A stretch of DNA of 64,000 nucleotides from NCBI GenBank assembly GCA_020634565.1, contig JACKBN010000009.1, forward strand, positions 124,001 to 188,000. Direction: 5' to 3'. The stretch is from Ardenticatenaceae bacterium. Lineage in GTDB: Bacteria; Chloroflexota; Anaerolineae; Promineifilales; Promineifilaceae. The position numbers and the translations under genes are program-made. A model generated the notes under the pieces. That model was not told the DNA's origin. It did not search any database and saw only the letters and a list, made by a program, of their open reading frames with translations. Below are positions 62,178-64,000 of this stretch, in pieces (the stretch's first letter is position 1; each line of letters begins with the position of its first letter).

Positions 62178-62951
62178 CTAGCCTAAGCCGTCGGCCGGAC
62201 CAGCTACAAAGGCAAGAAATTCCATGTTTGGGTCTGGCCACGTTAGCTGCGCCCCCAGCTTGCTGGCTTCCAACTCGACAGCGATCTGTGGACGTGGTTT
62301 CAATATAAGCTGATGTGGCAAATCATGAAGCGGAATTGCAGCATAAGTACCCGGCGCCCAAGGCAAGTTTAGCTTTCCGGTACTAGGACGAGCCCGAATA
62401 GGAGGCACCCGTGCAACGTCAAAGGCTGAAAGTATTTGCCCTTCTTGCAATTGACTACGCACTAAATAGCTGCGCTCCTCTAATTTCTGATTTGCCAAGC
62501 GTCGTAAGCGAATGCCGTTTTCCCTGGCAAATTTAATTAAAGTAGCCTGGGAACCATTTGATCCATTGCCAAAACGCTGCCGCGCGCCAAACCAGAATTC
62601 AGTAACTTCGACGTGTTCTGTAATGCTTTCAAACAGCTCCGCTACACCCAAATCTAAATATTCCTCTTTAAACGAAATTTTCAGCACTGCGTCCACGCCG
62701 CGCCGTAAGAATATCCTCATGTTCACGTCTGCATCATTGTAGGTAATCCAGGTTGATCCGGGTCTGGTGCGGCGCAACACAAAACTGGAAGGGGCCGGAT
62801 CAAACATTACGATAACAGCATCAAGAGATTTACTATGGGCATCCTGAACAAGCCGGTCAATGAGAGTTACATGCTCAGGCAGCACCGGATCCCAACTTCC
62901 TGACATGATCAATGCGGGTCTAGTAATGTTTCCATATAACTTTGCTTTCAT
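62178..62951 (-). CDS. Degenerate RibF-like (FAD synthetase fold) protein
   Basis: 257 aa. The order of conserved pieces follows bacterial RibF. GSWDPVLPEHVTLIDRLV sits where the FDGVHLGHQ nucleotide-binding motif should be, with the HxGH His lost. FDPAPSSFVLRR stands where RibF has FEPHP. EFWFGARQRFGNGSNGSQATL matches the VGEDFRFGRGRAG region, and RARPSTGKLNLPWAPGTY recalls the flavokinase start. Loss of the HxGH motif makes adenylyl transfer unlikely. It lies in the lanthipeptide cluster next to the precursor and in the same region as a flavin oxidase, so it may bind or supply flavin, or have been recruited for another nucleotidyl or binding task. Confidence 0.6.
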   Translation of the reverse strand: MKAKLYGNITRPALIMSGSWDPVLPEHVTLIDRLVQDAHSKSLDAVIVMFDPAPSSFVLRRTRPGSTWITYNDADVNMRIFLRRGVDAVLKISFKEEYLDLGVAELFESITEHVEVTEFWFGARQRFGNGSNGSQATLIKFARENGIRLRRLANQKLEERSYLVRSQLQEGQILSAFDVARVPPIRARPSTGKLNLPWAPGTYAAIPLHDLPHQLILKPRPQIAVELEASKLGAQLTWPDPNMEFLAFVAGPADGLG

Positions 62952-63040
62952 ACTCTTTCCTCTCTGTTAGGCACCATTACAGTAATGGCTAAGGCTTGCG
63001 CTTGGCATATGGTGTTTGAACTCAGTTATGAGAAATAAAA

Positions 63041-63071
63041 AAAATCGGCAGAGACTAAATCTGCCGATTTT
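63041..63071 (-). terminator. Terminator after the precursor peptide gene
   Basis: AAAATCGGCAGA (63041-63052) pairs exactly with TCTGCCGATTTT (63060-63071) and has A/T runs on both sides. It lies between the precursor and the RibF-like gene and would keep precursor mRNA in excess. Confidence 0.9.
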
Positions 63072-63101
63072 TTGGTGTTTACTTTAAGAACTAATTTAGA
63101 A

Positions 63102-63443
63102 CTATGCTTCGTTAACGGCAGCGCTGGTATTACCACAACCTGTGACACCACAGTTAGTAACAGCACAAGTCCAGGCGCAATAATCCATAGCACCACCTGC
63201 GACTTCCTCAAGCTGCGCGTCTGTCAGTTCAACCTCATCAGGGGTATCGAAGCTGGGCAACACAATATTAATAGCGTCTTCCGTATCGCTGACAACGTTC
63301 ACAGAAATAGGCAGTTCCCGACCAAACGCTTCGCTAATAGCGGCTGCAGCATTCCCACCGGTAATGGCAGAGCGGAAATCTTCGTCTTTATAGGCCCGTT
63401 CAATAATAGCATTTTCCAGATCGCGCTTCTCTTCAAGATACAT
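63102..63443 (-). CDS. Lanthipeptide precursor with NHLP (nitrile-hydratase-like) leader
   Basis: 113 aa, AAGGAG eight bases before the ATG. Residues 7-62 (DLENAIIERAYKDEDFRSA and on) match the NHLP leader, a relic of nitrile hydratase alpha chains. ELTDAQLEEVAGG at 72-84 ends in a double-Gly cleavage site. The predicted core is residues 85-113 with Cys89, 93, 98 and 103 and dehydratable Thr92, 96, 101, 106 and Ser107. Each Thr is 1-3 residues from a Cys, so up to four thioether rings are possible. Tyr88 and Trp91 are further sites that the flavin oxidase might modify. It is not adjacent to lanM, but lies between RibF-like and secretion genes. Confidence 0.9.
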   Translation of the reverse strand: MYLEEKRDLENAIIERAYKDEDFRSAITGGNAAAAISEAFGRELPISVNVVSDTEDAINIVLPSFDTPDEVELTDAQLEEVAGGAMDYCAWTCAVTNCGVTGCGNTSAAVNEA

Positions 63444-63598
63444 TTTTTATCTCCTTAATTTGAGTTGTTTGGATAACGCCTGTTTCTCTTTCATTCTGGC
63501 CAGACCATGAAAGTGAATTGGGTTGTCCGGTGAAGTGATGCGTAGAGTTTACGTTGAACGGCCAAGATCCGCGTGATGTTTCGGTCATAATTTTTCAT

Positions 63599-63673
63599 AT
63601 GACTTTGGCAACGGCCGTTCGGGAAATTGTCATTGCCTCAGCCTCTCTTTGGTCGCAAAAGAGTGTGACTTTG
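63599..63673 (+). promoter_or_regulatory. Composite element, copy 3 (ATGACTTTG - N57 - GTGACTTTG)
   Basis: ATGACTTTG (63599-63607) and GTGACTTTG (63665-63673) are 66 bp apart (three times 22). The nearer half site is 156 bp before the precursor start. Order and orientation relative to that gene match copies 1 and 2. The divergent HlyD-type gene starts 126 bp away on the other side. Confidence 0.55.
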
Positions 63674-63798
63674 AACTCAAAAAGGTAGGACACCCACCAT
63701 AACCACTTGGTGACTGGTATGTCATGCTGAATCGTGGCAGACAAGACACAATAAATTGAATTTATTAGGTATGTTTCTATTGATCCAAGGAGCACAAG

Positions 63799-64000
63799 AT
63801 GAAGTCAGTTTACCGCAAAGTTTCTCTGGAACGATTATCGTCCCCCGAACAGCTGGATATGCTGGTGCAAGTTACGGATGTACGCGGGTGGCTTGCGCTA
63901 TCCGCAATTGGTATTTTGCTTGTGATGGTCATTGGCTGGGGTATCTGGGGCAGAATTCCCTCACAGATCAATATGCCGGCCATCGTGCTAAATAATAATG
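63799..64000 (+). CDS. NHLM-type HlyD family secretion protein (partial)
   Basis: Only the first 67 codons are in the window. AAGGAG at 63787-63792 supports the ATG at 63799. The N-terminal VYRKVSLERLSSPEQLDML followed by RGWLALSAIGILLVMVIGW (TM about residues 33-53) is characteristic of the HlyD-like fusion protein of NHLM bacteriocin export systems. ABC transporters with a C39 peptidase that cuts NHLP leaders at Gly-Gly usually follow. If so here, the cleaving C39 enzyme lies beyond the right edge. Confidence 0.8.
   Translation, partial: MKSVYRKVSLERLSSPEQLDMLVQVTDVRGWLALSAIGILLVMVIGWGIWGRIPSQINMPAIVLNNN

Larger units (their letters stand above)
1..64000. repeat. Highly iterated palindrome ACGGCCGT, about 100 copies
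   Basis: The 8-bp palindrome ACGGCCGT, often extended to AACGGCCGTT, occurs about 100 times by eye across the window (for example near 808, 3381, 14284, 25036, 31837, 46907, 58207, 63611). About one copy would be expected by chance in 64 kb. Most copies lie inside genes in all three reading frames, where they give the recurring peptides NGR (AAC GGC CGT), TAV (ACG GCC GTT) and RP (CGG CCG T). Others lie between genes. Density and style recall HIP1 of cyanobacteria, although the word differs. Confidence 0.9.

Noticed and set aside
1..64000. CRISPR array
   Set aside because: The many ACGGCCGT copies are not regularly spaced, are only 8-10 bp and lie mostly inside genes. No array of longer direct repeats with spacers was seen.
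1..64000. tRNA, rRNA or other classic RNA genes
   Set aside because: No cloverleaf-like set with a TTCGANTC-type T loop or rRNA core segment was recognised by reading. A covariance-model search would be needed to exclude small RNAs.

Overview
The window looks like a chromosomal segment of a Chloroflexota bacterium, probably Anaerolineae-like. This is inferred from gene content and style: secreted proteins with Thr-Pro stalks ending in a shared YLPLV tail, ROCO, STAND and propeller proteins, and roughly 100 copies of the palindrome ACGGCCGT (about one per 620 bp, against about one expected by chance).

Layout. 1-4.4 kb: secreted redox and surface proteins. 4.5-8.3 kb: two decayed genes, a UvrD-type helicase and a ROCO (Roc-COR) GTPase. 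8.2-20.5 kb: a dehydrogenase, a secreted YLPLV protein, an MFS carrier, a pair of AAA-type ATPases (one fused to a PhoB-type DNA-binding domain, one membrane-anchored behind a large propeller), SixA and an AhpD-like protein. 20.5-32 kb: a propeller lipoprotein, an ABC-2 exporter, a methyltransferase, a phosphotransferase/glycosyltransferase pair, and a PP2C phosphatase with a kinase-like protein. 32-40.3 kb: housekeeping genes, namely cyclophilin, the jag-yidC-(lipoprotein)-yidD-rnpA-rpmH cluster, murA with Asp at the catalytic Cys position, and typA. 40.4-49.4 kb: a STAND ATPase fused to an FGE-sulfatase domain with a coiled-coil partner, then an operon-like set of a winged-helix protein, a cNMP-binding/ParA-like protein, a dCache-HAMP sensor and a MinD-like ATPase.

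49.6-64 kb is the most interesting part. Four consecutive minus-strand genes match the ComX-ComQ-ComP-ComA quorum-sensing system of Bacillus: a 76-aa peptide with a Trp near its C terminus, an isoprenyl-diphosphate-synthase-like protein, a polytopic sensor kinase with an N-terminal PDZ-like segment, and a NarL-type response regulator. Divergent from the peptide gene is a type II lanthipeptide cluster: a C39-like domain (catalytic Cys replaced by Ser) fused to a flavin oxidase, an unknown protein, a CCG-type LanM, a degenerate RibF-like protein, an NHLP-leader precursor peptide, and the start of an NHLM-type HlyD secretion protein. A composite element (CAAAGTCAC ... CAAAGTCAT in gene orientation) lies 156-176 bp before three start codons in this region, and related half sites lie upstream of the ComX-like gene. 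This suggests that one regulator couples cell-density signalling to production of the modified peptide. The pheromone chemistry, the regulator and the product are inferences.
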